Source of the DNA: Chara braunii
Lineage: Eukaryota > Streptophyta > Charophyceae > Charales > Characeae
Assembly: GCA_003427395.1 (NCBI GenBank)
Contig: BFEA01000255.1
Coordinates: 1,766,953-1,809,057, forward strand
Reading direction: 5' to 3'
Length of the DNA stretch: 42,105 nt
Below are positions 20,867 to 32,251 of this stretch, one piece after another. A model generated the notes under the pieces. The model did no database searches. It was not told where the DNA came from and was given only the letters and a program-made list of their open reading frames with translations. The position numbers and the translations under genes are program-made. Numbering within the stretch: position 1 is the first letter of the stretch; each line of letters opens with the position of its first letter.

Positions 20867-20940
20867 GGAAGCTTAGCTCAGTCAAGAGGATTGGCTCACG
20901 AGTAGGAGCTGAGAAAGAGGTGAGTTCGGAGTAGGGCGAT
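20867..20940 (+). repeat. Possible tRNA-like relic
   Basis: AGCTTAGCTCAGTCAAG resembles a tRNA A box (from about 20874). GTGAGTTCGGAGT, 48 bp downstream, weakly resembles a B box. The arms do not fold into a convincing tRNA. Listed as a weak SINE-head candidate. Confidence 0.25.
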
Positions 20941-21093
20941 CTGACAAGCTGGTTGCATGTGTGCGGGGTTGACGTGTGGTTACGACGGACTGTGGAGCAC
21001 GGGTGAGCCCAGCGTGGGTACTCGAACTAAGCGGGGTGACAACTCTGAGTTGTTGGTAGGTGCAAGGCGACGGACCGTCAGCATCGGAACTAG

Positions 21094-22576
21094 AAGTCCC
21101 TTGGCTGTGTTACCGCGCGTTCATTGAACACGCGTTTTGCGTTCAGGGTATGAACGCGGTGAACGCGCGTTCACTGGACGCGCGTGAACGCGTTTGACGC
21201 GTTTGCGGGGGGGTTGTGCGGGGTGGGGGGGGCCTTTGGGCAGTGTGGGGAGTGGCAGCGGTGCTTGGGGGGACTGCCAGTGTGGGCAGTGTGGGGAGCG
21301 GCGGCGGTGCTTGGGGGGGGGCTGTGGGCCAATGCCCCAGACAAAACGGGCAAAAAAAAAAAGTGTGTGCCTGAAATTGTTCGTCTGTGTGTGTGTGAAT
21401 GTGTGTGTGTGTATGTGTGAAAGGTCCTTTTTTTTTTCTTTTTGGGGCAGGCGGGGAAATCCCCCTAACACGACTCAGACGGCCCATGCAGGCTATCTGA
21501 AGGGTCCTTGCAGCCATGTAACGCAAACCCCCCCACCAAAATCAAGGCCGACAATGAATGTATAGTAGAGTTCGAGTTGGGCGAATATATACTCAAGATT
21601 CGACTTTAGGTCTGTGTTTCAACAGTTATGGGTTGCTCACGTAGCTAGGGTCTGCTGGTCTCTGCACGTTACTCTTAGGGCTCAGCTGCACTACTCACCA
21701 AATGTGCAAAACTAGAATGAATCTTTTTGCAGAACATGGAATAATACGCCGCCATATGTTTTGTCTTTTGTGCATGTGATGAGTAGAGGCCCTTAGGGCC
21801 ACTGCACTTATTCCTAAGAAAAGAAAAACGAGAAAATTTTCTTGTTTTTCTTTTTTCTTGTTTTTTTTTTTCATCATTTTTTTTTTCTCGTTTTTTTTTT
21901 TTTTTGGTTTTTTCTTTTCTTAGGAATACGTGTAGTGGCCCTAAGGGCCTCTACTCACCACATGCACAAAAAACAAAACATATGGCGGCGTATTATTCTA
22001 TGTTCTGCAAAAGATCCATTCTAGTTTTGCACATTTGGTGAGTAGTGCAGCCAAACCCTAAGAGTCACGTGCAGAACCAGCAGACCCTAACCACGTGACC
22101 AACCCATAACTACTGAAACACAGACTTGAAGTCGAATCTTGAGTATATATTCGGCCAACTCGAGCTCTACTTCACATTCACTGCCTGCCTTGATTTTGGT
22201 GGGGGGGTCTGCGCTACATGCCTGCGAGGACCCTTCAGATAGACTGCATGGGCCTTCTGAGTCGTGTTAGGGGGATTCCCCCGACCGGCCCAAAAAGAAA
22301 AAAAAAGGAACTTTCACATACGGTGGGGGGTGACGTGGCAGGGGGGGTAGGCCTGGGGGGGGGGGGGGGGGGGGTTGCACTTTCGTGGTTCCTTGAACGA
22401 GGCCCACCACCCCGTAGTCCGTAAAGCGCGCGCCTGCCCCCCGGGGTCGCGCTCAATTTTTTCACGCCACGTGGCGCGGTTTGAACGCGACTGAACGCGG
22501 CCCCGGGGGGTATGAACGCGCGCGTTTGAACGTGAACGAGCGTTCAGCGCGTTCAGCCGGTTACAAAGTCCCTTGG
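21094..22576. mobile_element. Long-inverted-repeat DNA transposon (Mutator/fold-back-like), non-autonomous
   Basis: An 11-bp direct repeat AAGTCCCTTGG at 21094-21104 and 22566-22576 flanks a 1461-bp element (21105-22565). Its ends are imperfect inverted repeats rich in GAACGCG words (CTGTGTTACCGCGCGTTC at the left, complement of GCGTTCAGCCGGTTACA at the right). Inside, about 420 bp at 21415-21840 are repeated in inverted order at 21905-22320, around a T-rich centre. The left shoulder (21200-21330) holds a G-rich duplicated unit (GGCAGTGTGGGGAG-GGC). No transposase frame is present. A 9-11 bp target duplication with long arms fits Mutator-like fold-back elements, but the superfamily is inferred. 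Confidence 0.75.
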
Positions 22577-22726
22577 TTCACACAGTCCCTCTTGGTACTT
22601 GCTGGACTGGACTAGGACTGACTGGACCGGTACCGCTGCCCACTTGCCTCTGTCTAAGCGTGAGACAAACTTCGAAAGGCTGCTTTCGAAACTTCCGGAA
22701 GTCTGTGGGCTTGACCTTTCGGGTAC

Positions 22727-22802
22727 TGTAGCAGCTACGACCTTGACCTTTCAGGACTGTAGCAACTACGACCTTGACCTTTCAGAATGCTTATAGCTAC
22801 GA
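22727..22802. repeat. 30-bp tandem repeat, 2.5 copies
   Basis: ACTGTAGCARCTACGACC followed by TTGACCTTTCA is repeated about every 30-31 bp, with a partial third unit ending at 22802. Short and non-coding. Confidence 0.7.
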
Positions 22803-23420
22803 CCTCTACAAAGCTGTGACCCCTACTCGACAGACCTACAGATCGAATCCCTACATCTACACAGTCTTGCGACAGACAAACAACAACTAACGAAACACAG
22901 GTCATGGGTTCAAACACTCGGGGGTCAACTCGATACTGTACATGGGTAAGGTAAGGTCTGGGGATCGAACCCTGGAATCTTCATCTGCCCCTGCAAGGGT
23001 GAAAACCGTTTCACATTCCTTCACCATGAAAAAACCCTATCCTATACCCCTTGACGAAACGTACCTAGCCACCATAGCAGGCAGGGAGGGTAACAGGACC
23101 AGGCAGGAACTGAAGGGTGACGGTCACGAACCTATAGTAGACGTAGTGTGTGCTTTGGCAAGGGGAGTGAGTGTCAGGGCACTCTATGGCCAGGGTGGCC
23201 CAAAGCTTGGCATGGGGCTGAGGCGGCTTACAAGCGCTGTAGTCGTTGAGGGGCGCAGTGCATGTATGTATGAGCCCCTTCTGTTGTCATATTCACTATA
23301 CACTCAAAAAAAGCATGACTGTGCCAGACTGTTTTGTCGGACTTTCACCGACTCATCAGGAGGTTGAACCCACACATACTGGGAGTTCCCATCATATACC
23401 CAGCTTCGACCCAACATGTG
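22803..23420. other. No recognised gene
   Basis: A 141-codon plus-strand frame (22942-23367) has an unremarkable composition and no motif I recognise. B-box-like words (GGGTTCAAAC near 22908, GGGATCGAACCC near 22962) lack partner A boxes. Confidence 0.4.
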
Positions 23421-23422
23421 AC

Positions 23423-23779
<357 letters not shown>

Positions 23780-23780
<1 letters not shown>

Positions 23781-25440
23781 ATGGAAGCAGGACCTGAATG
23801 CAGGGGGACATGTGGGCTGGGGCGCGGGTCAAGGAAGGGGGCGTAGTGCCTGAAGAAAGAAATTCGGGTGGAAGTGGCATGGCAGACAAACCGACAATGT
23901 GAGCATTTTTTAGCCATAGCATAAATTTTCTCAATAAAGAAAAGCCGTCAGTCTGTGTTCCAAGTGGGGTCAGCGTTGACTGTTGCATCGCTATTCCACT
24001 TTCACTTCTTTACAACCGGACTCGACACCGTGACGTTGATTTCCCTTTTTCTCGTACAACTCACAATTTGTAGAGGGCCTAGAGGCCAGTTCCTACCCTT
24101 CGTCCCCCAAATACAACGTACAGTCATTATAGTTGTATTTAGACTGAAAGAGAACGTTCCGGTGAATAGGGAGGTTTAGGGAATAGTGGGAGTCAAGCCG
24201 TCAGCACGACTTAGCCGCCGTGACCCGCCGTGACCCGCCGTCAGCTGTCACGTCAACGAGGCAAAGAATGCGAAAGGCGGCAGAGAAGAGACGATAGGGG
24301 AGAAAGAGAGAAGAGGAGTTGGAAGAGGTTCTGGTGTCGCTTCGCTATATAGCATAGTTAATGCATCTGGACGTCACAAAGATCCGATACCTTCACAATG
24401 TTTGTCAATGATCAGTCTCAATGTATCTGGTCTAATTTGCAGTTCCATACACTTCGAATGTGACGTAGTGGAAGGAGGCCCTCTGTCTGTGCGGAAGAGG
24501 GAAACGTGGAGGTGCAGCCCGCAGAGAAAAAAAATGTTGATGTCTTGTACGTCCAGCCAGACGAGTGCGATCCTAGAGTCTTGAGTAAGTGTCGACACGT
24601 GGGCGGCATGCCGCTGTCGTAGATAGGTCTCTTCATGTAGTAGGAGGAAGGGAGGAGGAGGAGGAAAGAGGGAGGAAGAGAAAGAAAGGAGGAGGGAGGA
24701 GGAAAGAGGAGAAGGGAAGAAGAAGAGTGGGGAGATTAAACAAATAAGGTGAGATGGTGCAAAAAGAGGGGTTATGCAAATGATAAATGGAGACAGACAC
24801 GTGGCTTCATTCTGCAGCATCAGTGGCCGTTGGATCCTCCTTGACTGTCCTTGCAATGCATCTCCGGTGTTGACCTGTAAGTCCTGCCTTTTTTTGTATT
24901 TTATTTTATTTTTTACTTTTGTATTTTGTTTTATTTTATTTTTTGAAGAAAAAGACAGAGAAGAAGAAGAAGAAGAAAAAGAAGAAAAAGAATAGTGAAA
25001 ATAGCGGCCATAGACTGTTTTTCGCACGTGCTTCAACAAATATTCATGATATCTCCGTATGCACTCAGGCTGTCCTCAGTAGAAACACGCATATTATTCC
25101 CGGACGCGTTTTGGCCAGGTTGAGCTCCTGCCTCCCCTCAGGGGGCTTCTCCCTAGAAGAAGAAGAAGAAGAAGAGAAAGAATAATTGACTCTTTCTTTC
25201 AGCGGCACTGCGCTTGCCCCCCCCTCCTCCCCCCACCATATTTCTCAAGTATTGACTCTTTCTTCTGGTGCACCTTTTCATTTTTTCCCCTTATTTGTGG
25301 TTTTAGCAAGGTGGTAGGATTACTCAGCACTGAGTCAACAGAGTCTTCTGATAAGCCCGGTCTGTAGGCAGACCGCTTCTGACATAATTGTAGAGAGAAG
25401 ACAGCGGGTGAATTGTGCTGTATCGGGTATGCATGGAAGG
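23780..25440. other. Stretch without a supported gene; purine-rich low-complexity patches
   Basis: GTGACCCGCC is repeated near 24221-24242. AGG/GAA-rich patches lie near 24640-24730, 24955-24990 and 25157-25183, with T-rich runs between. The 221-codon minus-strand frame across 24374-25039 is largely serine and phenylalanine from these patches, and I do not support it as a gene. Confidence 0.5.
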
Positions 25441-25444
25441 GGAA

Positions 25445-25705
25445 AGAGAATATGAATCATGGCAGGTATCGGATCGGAAAGATAGGTCGTATACATTCAT
25501 ATATGATATGAGATAGAGAGAGGATGGGATATTAAGAGAATGAATCATGGCATGTATCGGAGCGGAAATATAGATTGTGTAAATTCATTCATGATGAGGG
25601 AAAGAGTAAAGAAATAAGAGAAAATGAATCGTGGCGGGTAGTATCTAACTGGAAAGCGAAGTTGTATGCATTCATTCGTGACGAGGGAGAGAGCAGGGGA
25701 GGAGG
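25445..25705. repeat. Minisatellite, about three units of 82-90 bp
   Basis: Units begin near 25445, 25535 and 25617. They share GAGAA-ATGAATC(A/G)TGGC, a GTATCGG- or GTATCTA-type core, GGAAA-(A/C)GA, and ATTCAT...GA(T/C)GAGG. The units drift in the middle but keep the order of these words. Non-coding. Confidence 0.7.
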
Positions 25706-26180
25706 AAGAGCAAAGACGAGAACCCATAACATGCCTCCGCGTGCTAGCGTCTTCACCAGAAGACAACGCATCCTCGCCTTGAATGTATACACACAATGTG
25801 TCCGGTCCGATACCGTCATGATAGCGGTGCTTGTGTTCAGTGGGAGACGTTCACACTCTGGTATGAGAGGAAGAAGGGAGAGAGAGATGGTGGTGGGTGA
25901 GCGGGGAGAAGCAAAAATCACTGTTTGTGGTTTTTTTTTTTTTTTTTTCCTTTTCATAATTATTAAGAATGGAAGGGGGTGGTTCGCCCTCAACCATTGT
26001 GTGTTTATCTTCTCGGGTTTCCCACTGATGACGTCAACGTTGAGGTCGCGAGGAATCGAAACCTGTTTTGTTTATTAACACTCAGCCACGTCCGCCCAAT
26101 GATCCCTCACGGCCTGAGTGTTGACGTCATCAAATGAAACAACGTTAATCCGCGCAACCATGTCAGCCGTTGGTCACGAT
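25706..26180. other. No gene; T-run and TGACGTCA-type words
   Basis: A T-run lies near 25931-25948. TGACGTCAACG near 26028 and GTTGACGTCATC near 26121 are near-palindromic CRE-like words about 95 bp apart, inside a region generally rich in GTTGAC. No gene downstream gives them a regulatory context. Confidence 0.4.
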
Positions 26181-26239
26181 CGTTCGTGGCATTAACGTTG
26201 ACATCATTGTATGCGGCGTTGGCCATCTATCATCTGCAC

Positions 26240-26347
26240 TGTCGAGCGCATCGATCCCATACGGGGACCCTCCCGGCCGCGTCACCACCTGTCGAGCGCA
26301 TCGATCCCACACGGGAGGGTCCCCGTGTGGGATCGATGCGCTCGACA
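26240..26347. repeat. Perfect 26-bp palindrome with a 6-nt spacer, plus a direct copy
   Basis: The arm TGTCGAGCGCATCGATCCCA plus six further bases (26290-26315) is exactly complementary to 26322-26347 around AGGGTC. A third copy of the arm, in direct orientation with one mismatch, lies at 26240-26265. It is preceded by TCATCTGCAC, and the sequence GGGGACCCTCCC follows it, so the inner part of the palindrome is also echoed there. Confidence 0.9.
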
Positions 26348-26618
26348 ACGCTGACCCCACTTTGTGGAGTGGCTGTGGTCTGCGACTTGACATTTGCTCA
26401 GCGTCGACTCTTATGTGTGTGCAGCGGCGTCAACGGCGTTGACTTTCCGCAGTTCTGAATCTTCAGGAAGGACGATGTCCAGTGGTGTTGACCACATGCG
26501 GCATCTGCGTTGACTGTGGTCTGTGATCTGTGAGTTGATTTTTCGTGCGGCGTTTTCTTTCCGGGAAAGGCGATGTCCATCGACGTCGGCTTAGCGAGGA
26601 GGAAATAGCCTTCTTGAA

Positions 26619-26684
26619 TTTGTTTAACCTTGTCCCGTCGTCGTCGAGGACTTTGTTTAACCTTGTCCCATCGTCGTCGAGGAC
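26619..26684. repeat. 33-bp tandem repeat, two copies
   Basis: TTTGTTTAACCTTGTCCC followed by RTCGTCGTCGAGGAC is present twice back to back, just before the TTTGAC microsatellite that opens the 659-bp duplication. Confidence 0.85.
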
Positions 26685-27999
26685 TTTGACTTTGACTTTG
26701 ACTTTGGGGAGTACTGGGTGGGCGAAGTCTTGCTACACCCTTTGACATCGCACACATTTGCAACATCATTTTGAGGTCAAAGATATGCGCAGCGTTGTCG
26801 TCAACACCAAGGACTCAACCGCTCAATGACATGTGATGATGTGAGCGTGAGCCATAGAGATGAGGAGGATCGCGTTATCACTTCAGGAAGCGCAGTTCTG
26901 GGTGCGTCGTGTAGTATATATGGTGTTCCACGTAGCAGTGGATAAGTTTGACTTTGACTTTTCTGCCTGATGGAAGCTAGCGCCCCCCCCCTCTCCCCCC
27001 TCCCCGCCCTCTCCTGCCACGTGCGCACACACAGTTTATGCGTGTGACCCTGGGGTGGGTCGGGATACCAATCGTCCGGCCGGGACTGGTTGACGACGCG
27101 GCTTTGCCTGATTGTTACTGGCATCATTGACTTAAATCGATCGAGATCGGGGAGTTTTGTTTTCGACTTCGTGTCATCTTGTTGACGTGTGTCGTTCATT
27201 GGCAATCGAGATGGCGATCGGGACCTTGGAAGATGAGCGATCGAGATTCAGTCTGACCTTTCACTAACTGAAAGGGTTGTTGGGCGTTTGACAATGCACA
27301 GACGCTGCTGCTTAACAAACAACCGGTCTGGCGAGGACTGGACTTTGACTTTGACTTTGACTTTGGGGAGTACTGGGTGGGCGAAGTCTTGCTACACCCT
27401 TTGACATCGCACGCATCTGCAACATCGTTTTGAGGTCAAAGATATGCGCAGCGTTGTCGTCAACACCAAGGACTCAGCCGCTGAATGACATGTGATGATG
27501 TGAGCGTGAGCTATAGAGATGAGGAGGATCGCGTTATCACTTCAGGAAGCGCAGTTCTGGGTGCGTCGTGTAGTATATATGGTGTTCCACGTAGTTGTGG
27601 ATAAGTTTGACTTTGACTTTTCCGCCTGATGGAAGCTAGCCCCCCCCCCCTCTCCCCCCTCCCCGCCCTCTCCTGCCACGTGCGCACACGCAGTTTATAC
27701 GTGTGACCCTGGGTTGGGTCGGGATACCCATCGTCCGGATGGGACTGGTTGACGACGCGGCTTTGCCTGATTGTTACTGGCATCGTTGACTTAAATCGAT
27801 CGAGATCGGGGAGTTTTGTTTTCGACTTCGTGTCATCTTGTTGACGTGTGTCGTTCATTGGCAATCGAGCTGGCGATCGGAACCTTGGAAGATGAGCAAT
27901 CGAGATTCAGTCTGACCTTTCACTAACTGAAAGGGTCGTTGGGCGTTTGACAATGCACAGACGCTGCTGCTTAACAAACAACCGGTCTCGAGAGGACTG
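26682..27999. repeat. 659-bp tandem duplication, two copies
   Basis: Copy 1 is about 26682-27340 and copy 2 about 27341-27999. The landmark GGGGAGTACTGGGTGGGC starts at 26706 and 27365, a period of 659 bp. By eye the copies differ at roughly two dozen positions (about 96-97% identical). Each starts with a TTTGAC microsatellite and ends at ACAACCGGTCT. Both hold a minus-strand open frame of more than 115 codons. However, the dozen differences within it are essentially all amino-acid-changing and one makes a stop, so it is not a conserved gene. Confidence 0.92.
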
Positions 28000-28561
28000 A
28001 AATTCTTCATGATTCATGAAATGTCGTCGAATAATCCGGTCTTGTTAAGTGAACATTCTCTGCATGTGTTTGGTTTTCACATAGGAGTTGGGCGGTACTC
28101 GTTGACTTTCGTGTTGTGATTGCCCTAGATCTAATTTGTCATTTTGCGAACGCCCGTGCGAGTCAAAGTCAACACAATATGTAAGAATCGTGAACTGAAG
28201 GATAGTAACGTATTAGTAAGGATCCACCGTAAGACGAGAGTAACGTGAAACCTCAGAGAAACTTCAGAGAATCTCAGTGAAAACCTAGGACTCAAAAGTT
28301 GTCGGCTCGGCAGTCCCAAGGCTTCCACACGTCGATGCTGTCGTCGTCGTCGTATCGAGGGAGACAATGCGATTAGCGATGGTGAGCTTTCCGTGAAAGT
28401 TCCGTTTTAAAAGGTGAGATTTTCGTGAAAGTTCCGTTTAAAAGGCGAGATTTTCGTGAAAGTTCTCCTTTGCAAGGTGTAACAACGACTATGGGATGAG
28501 CGATGATGGCAGCTGGGTCTCCTCTGGCGGGTTCACACCCTGCAAGGCGAACGTTTCGTGA
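28000..28561. other. Flank of the LTR element with a 31-bp tandem repeat
   Basis: TTTYCGTGAAAGTTC followed by CGTTTTAAAAGGYGAGA is repeated about 2.7 times at about 28388-28470. A partial echo, TTTCGTGAAACTACTCC, lies at 28550-28567, right where the LTR-like sequence begins. No gene is seen. Confidence 0.6.
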
Positions 28562-28648
28562 AACTACTCCTGGTTGAGGTTATGTGGGGTTGCAAATGTG
28601 TGCATTGTCTATATTCTATGTATGCAAGACCATACCATCGCTTTCTGT
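28562..28648 (-). repeat. Detached LTR start, about 85 bp, outside the 3' LTR
   Basis: This segment (ACTCCTGGTTGAGGTTATGT to CCATACCATCGCTTTC) matches 37106-37178, which lies just outside the opposite LTR, at about 89% identity. On the minus strand it begins near TGTCACAGAAAGCG, directly after the LTR end ...TTGCA. That resembles the start of another LTR fused to the end of this one. An unusually long flanking duplication is the alternative. Confidence 0.55.
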
Positions 28649-28652
28649 GACA

Positions 28653-29745
28653 TGCAAGGAACCTGACAGTTCACAACTTGCTGGAGTGTATCACACTACA
28701 TGCATAGACGTCATTCACATAGATAGAGAAACTTCACACAAAGCCAAGTCGAGAAAAGATGAGAACCAAGGTAGCGCAACCCTCATTATCACAACCACAT
28801 CATACAAAAAGTATTTCGAGTCCAAGAGTACAGCGCCAACCGAATACAAGTCTCTCTCGTTCAATCATCAGCATGCAGCCTGGCTCAGCCAACGTCTGCC
28901 CTCAGAACACAGGTATGGCGCCAACAGGTAAGAATCCACCATATCCAACTCTTCAACATGTCTTCTCTCTCTCACTCTTTCGAGATCCCTGTCTTGGTCC
29001 CCTTATCTTACTCTGCATGCTCACTCCTCACTGACGAGGATCTACTCTGAATGCTACTCATTGATGTCCACTACTAACCCCTTTACTTCTACTAATAATG
29101 CTGGTGCAGCTATGGCTGGTTCTGTCAATTGGCGCCCAACCTCTTCTTTTCCTCCTCGTGCAACTTCCAGCCAGTACATCCTCCCTGCATGCTAGCGCAC
29201 AAGTGCTTCAACACTTCCACGCATCTATGTCAATGGAGATTTGTCGTGTGGGGAGGCTGGCCTGATTTCTTATAGTGATGGCCTCCCTTCGCGAGGTCTG
29301 AATCAGTCTTCCTTGGGTCTTTTCCCAGTCCCAGACCACTGCAGAATGTGTCCCAATACCTTTTCCTAAGGGTCTGCTGCTGCTGCGGCGTTTAAGCCTG
29401 AATTTTGGACTTTGGGTCTGAATTTGGACTGCCTATTGGACTTTGACCTGGACTGGGACTCTACCCCATTGACTTCCATTCGAACAGACACAACTTCTGC
29501 ACGAACAGACATGACTTGCACAACCCCCTGGACGAACAAACGTGACTCTCACAGTTGAATGCTGCAGCTGTTCGTCCTGGGGCACGACTGTGACCTTTGA
29601 CACAACTCCTCACTTCAGTTAGGATGTGACTTTTGACCCAGAGAACATGTCTTTTGATCTGCTTTTCACGAATTGAGTTCTGGCCGAGTGGACCTCATTA
29701 TGTTGCGTTTGTCATTCAGGGTCAGAACGGGTAAAGACCCTTTTA
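28653..29745 (-). repeat. 3' LTR (left copy, plus coordinates)
   Basis: It starts TGCAAGGAACCTGACAG (LTR end TTGCA on the minus strand). It matches 35998-37097 throughout with scattered substitutions, up to CCCTTTTA at 29745. Length 1093 bp against 1100 bp in the other LTR. Open frames inside it are present in both LTRs and are non-coding by position. Confidence 0.9.
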
Positions 29746-29784
29746 TTCTCGCCGGCCTAGTTTCGAAGTCCTCTGAGAAAACCT

Positions 29785-30410
29785 TCACCTATCTATAATG
29801 CTTAGTTTTCTTCTTGCTCTTTCATAAGTAGATACAATATGAGGTGCAGACTCAGTCAATTCTTCTCTTGTGAACCAGCGATCATCACTTGGGTCGTGAT
29901 ATGCAAATCTTACTTTATACTGTTGCTGAAGTTTGCCTTTACGTCCAGTTTGAAGAGTACTTTCAACAATAATTTTGTCCACATTATATTTTTCATCCAT
30001 ACTATGAGGAATCGCCGATCTGCGATTGGAAAACAACTCATTCGGCACGCAAGGTAAGAGCTTTGAGGCGTGAAACACTGGATACGTATGCAAATGCAGA
30101 GGAATCTTAATCATGTAAGAAGGTTCATCCACATCTCCAATCACATCTAGAACCTGCCAAGGTCCTCTGTAGGTTGGTAGCAATTTTTTAGAAATGTTCT
30201 CCTCAGGAACGGATTCTTTAGACTTAACCCATACCAGATCACCTACAACAAACTGAGAAGGTCTTCTGTGCTTATTCACCTTTTTTAACATCTGATGTTG
30301 TGCCTTTATTATATTCTTATTTACTTTCTCAATATTTTTCTGATATTGTATTGAAAATTCACTTGTTCCTAGTGGAAGCTTATGCACTTGATCCGGCTTC
30401 AGACGATCAA
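29785..30410 (-). pseudogene. Integrase C-terminal region and chromodomain-like tail
   Basis: An intact 200-codon frame starts around RLKPDQVHKLPLG and runs through an SH3-like integrase segment (FVVGDLVWVKSKES, LLPTYRGPWQVLDVIGD, PVFHASKLLPC). It ends with a chromodomain-like module: VDKIIVEST, QQQYKVRFAYHDPSDDRWF, then a final helix with STYERARRK. In chromoviruses this module is thought to steer integration to marked chromatin. The junction with the integrase core near 30416 is frameshifted. Confidence 0.8.
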
Positions 30411-30415
30411 TAGGT

Positions 30416-30925
30416 CTACGTGGATGTCATCCCAATTGGAGTCTTGCATGTAGACAGGTAAACAAAGTTATTATAAGCACTAACAACTTTGGGCAAATGC
30501 TCATCCCAATCAATCTGGTCGGGATGTATGTACATACGCAGCGTTTGCTGCAAAATCTTGTTCATTTGCTCAGTCTGACCATTTGTCTCAGGGTATCGAC
30601 CTGATGACATAGTCAACTTAGAGCCATAAAAGTTTATCAGTTGTTGTCATTGTTCACTCGTGAACCGCGAATCTCTGTCACTTACAATCGTTAGGGGATG
30701 TCCATAATCCTTCACCCAATGGTTAAAGAATTCCCAGATTACCAATTTTGTTCTTGCTTCTGCTGACAATACTACGAAGACAACATACTCTCTAAACCTG
30801 TCAACAATGACCATAACTTGTGTTTTTCCATTCATGCTTTTTGCCTTGGTGTCCATAAAGTCAATGGACACAGAGTCTCCTGGAAGGCTGGACCTGTTTG
30901 GATTGGCGAAGGCTTCAATAGACCA
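30416..30925 (-). pseudogene. Integrase catalytic core (D,D,E) with an internal stop
   Basis: The core reads SVSIDFMDTKAK (first Asp), LTIVSDRDSRFTSEQ (second Asp) and PETNGQTEQMNKIL (catalytic Glu), so the DDE triad is kept. A TGA at 30647-30649 replaces the Trp that normally follows FTSEQ; the frame continues unchanged after it. A frameshift near 30935 separates it from the zinc-binding domain and another near 30416 from the C-terminal region. Confidence 0.8.
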
Positions 30926-30933
30926 AGGAGAGA

Positions 30934-31700
30934 CTAAGTAGTTCTCTTATTCCTTTGGCCCACTTGACAGCCCTGCACATAAGCGATGCAGTCGGGTTTC
31001 ATACGAGCCCACGTGTAGGATCGCAAAAGGTTCGCATACGTCTTCTTCCATCCAAAATGACCTTCGACATCATGACATTCCCCCAATATCAGACTTTTGA
31101 TCTCTTCCACATTTGGAATACAAAACATATCATGCATATCAGTTCGCTCAAACAACAGTCCTTGTGTAATTCGATAGTTAGGAAACTCTTGTGGCACTTC
31201 CTGCACACGTTTAAACATAGCGTCATAGACAGGGTCAGTGGAATGCGCATTTATAATCTTCTCCTGCACATCGGCACCCACATCTAAATATGTTAGAATG
31301 ACACTGAAGAAATCGGATCTTCGACTTAGTGCATCGGCAACAACGTTATACTTACCCTTAACTGGCTTTAGCTCAAAATCATATTGGTCAATCTCAGCGG
31401 CCCACCTAGTCAACTTAGGTGTCATCCGGGCCTGCGTTTTAAGCCAGCGAAGTGTCTCATAATCTGAATACACTTTGAAGTGGCGTCCTAGGAGATAGTG
31501 TCGCCAGTGATCCAGAGCTTCTCGGAGAGTAAACAACTCTCTCTCATACGTAGAAGCGGCAACCTTTTCACTAGGTAGTCGTCGGGACATAAACTCAACA
31601 GACCTGTATCCATTTCCATCGTTTTGTTGGAGTACAACGCCTATCCCGTATTGATTGGCGTCCGTTCTAACGACGAAGGGCGAAAAAGGATCAACAACCT
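30934..31700 (-). pseudogene. RNase H and integrase zinc-binding domain
   Basis: The RNase H motifs are in order: VVRTDANQYGIGVVLQQ (first Asp), YERELFTLREALDHW (Glu), VYSDYETLRWLK (Asp) and NVVADALSRR (last Asp), so the active site looks complete. The integrase H2C2 domain follows: CHDVEGHFGW supplies the His pair and YVQGCQVGQRNK the Cys pair, but the second Cys is Gly. The frame stops in TAG near 30934. Upstream, NYPVLKVVDPFSPF links to the RT thumb through a frameshift around 31730. Confidence 0.85.
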
Positions 31701-31765
31701 TTAAAACTGGGTAATTAATTAAAAAAATTATTTAGATGTTTAAACGAAGCCGTACAGTCTGAGTC

Positions 31766-32245
31766 TCACTTCCATATTGTTTCTTTCTTTAACAATCTGT
31801 GAAGGGGTGCAACAATTATCGTGAAGTGTTTAACAAACTTCCGATAATAGTTGGTTAGCCCAGGGAACGACCGCAACTCAGTCAAAGTGCGGGGGTTAGG
31901 CCAATCACGAAGTGCTGCAATCTTTGCGTCTTCCGGTGTGATCCCATCACCATGAAGCACATGCCCTAGATATAAAACCTCACGCTTTGCCCATTCACAC
32001 TTCTTGGGGTTCAATTTCAACTTTGCCTCACGCAATTTAGTTAGCACAAATTGAAGGTGCTCACAATGTTCTTTCAAATCTTTATTAAAAATCAAAATAT
32101 CATTAAGATAAACAATGACAATTTATCAAACCACTCGCAGAAAAGCTCATTTATAGTTCTTTGGAAAGTTGCAGGGGCATTCGTAAGACCAAAGGGTAAC
32201 ACAATGAACTCTAGTGCCCATACTATGTTCGAAAGACAGTCTTGT
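31766..32245 (-). pseudogene. C-terminal fragment of reverse transcriptase; catalytic YLDD reads YLND
   Basis: What remains begins near 32245 with KTVFRT, a TAG, YGH, a frame change, and FIVLPFGLTNAPATFQRTI. After another frame change comes YLND at 32099-32110, where Ty3-type enzymes have YLDD or YVDD: the first catalytic Asp is Asn. The 32095-31766 frame then holds HLQFVLTKLREAKLKLNPKK, CEWAKREVLYLGHVL, GITPEDAKIAALRDWPNP and FPGLTNYYRKFV, the usual thumb and connection. The fingers and first half of the palm, including the D-L-R-S-G-Y motif, are missing, so an internal deletion joins the linker at about 32252 to this fragment. Confidence 0.85.
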
Positions 32246-32251
32246 ATTCAA

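Noticed and set aside
22905-22975. B-box-like words GGGTTCAAAC and GGGATCGAACCC
   Set aside because: No A box at the required distance upstream.
24374-25039. 221-codon minus-strand frame
   Set aside because: Composition follows purine-rich low-complexity DNA; no motif and no splice context.
26028-26130. TGACGTCA words as regulatory CRE elements
   Set aside because: The area is generally rich in GTTGAC and GACGTC words and no gene start is near enough to give a regulatory reading.
26801-27864. Minus-strand frame present in both 659-bp copies
   Set aside because: Nine of 117 codons change residue, with essentially no silent changes and one copy stopped; conservation reflects recent duplication only.
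28584-29034. Open frames repeated at 35968-36395
   Set aside because: They lie inside the two LTRs and are shared because the LTRs are copies.
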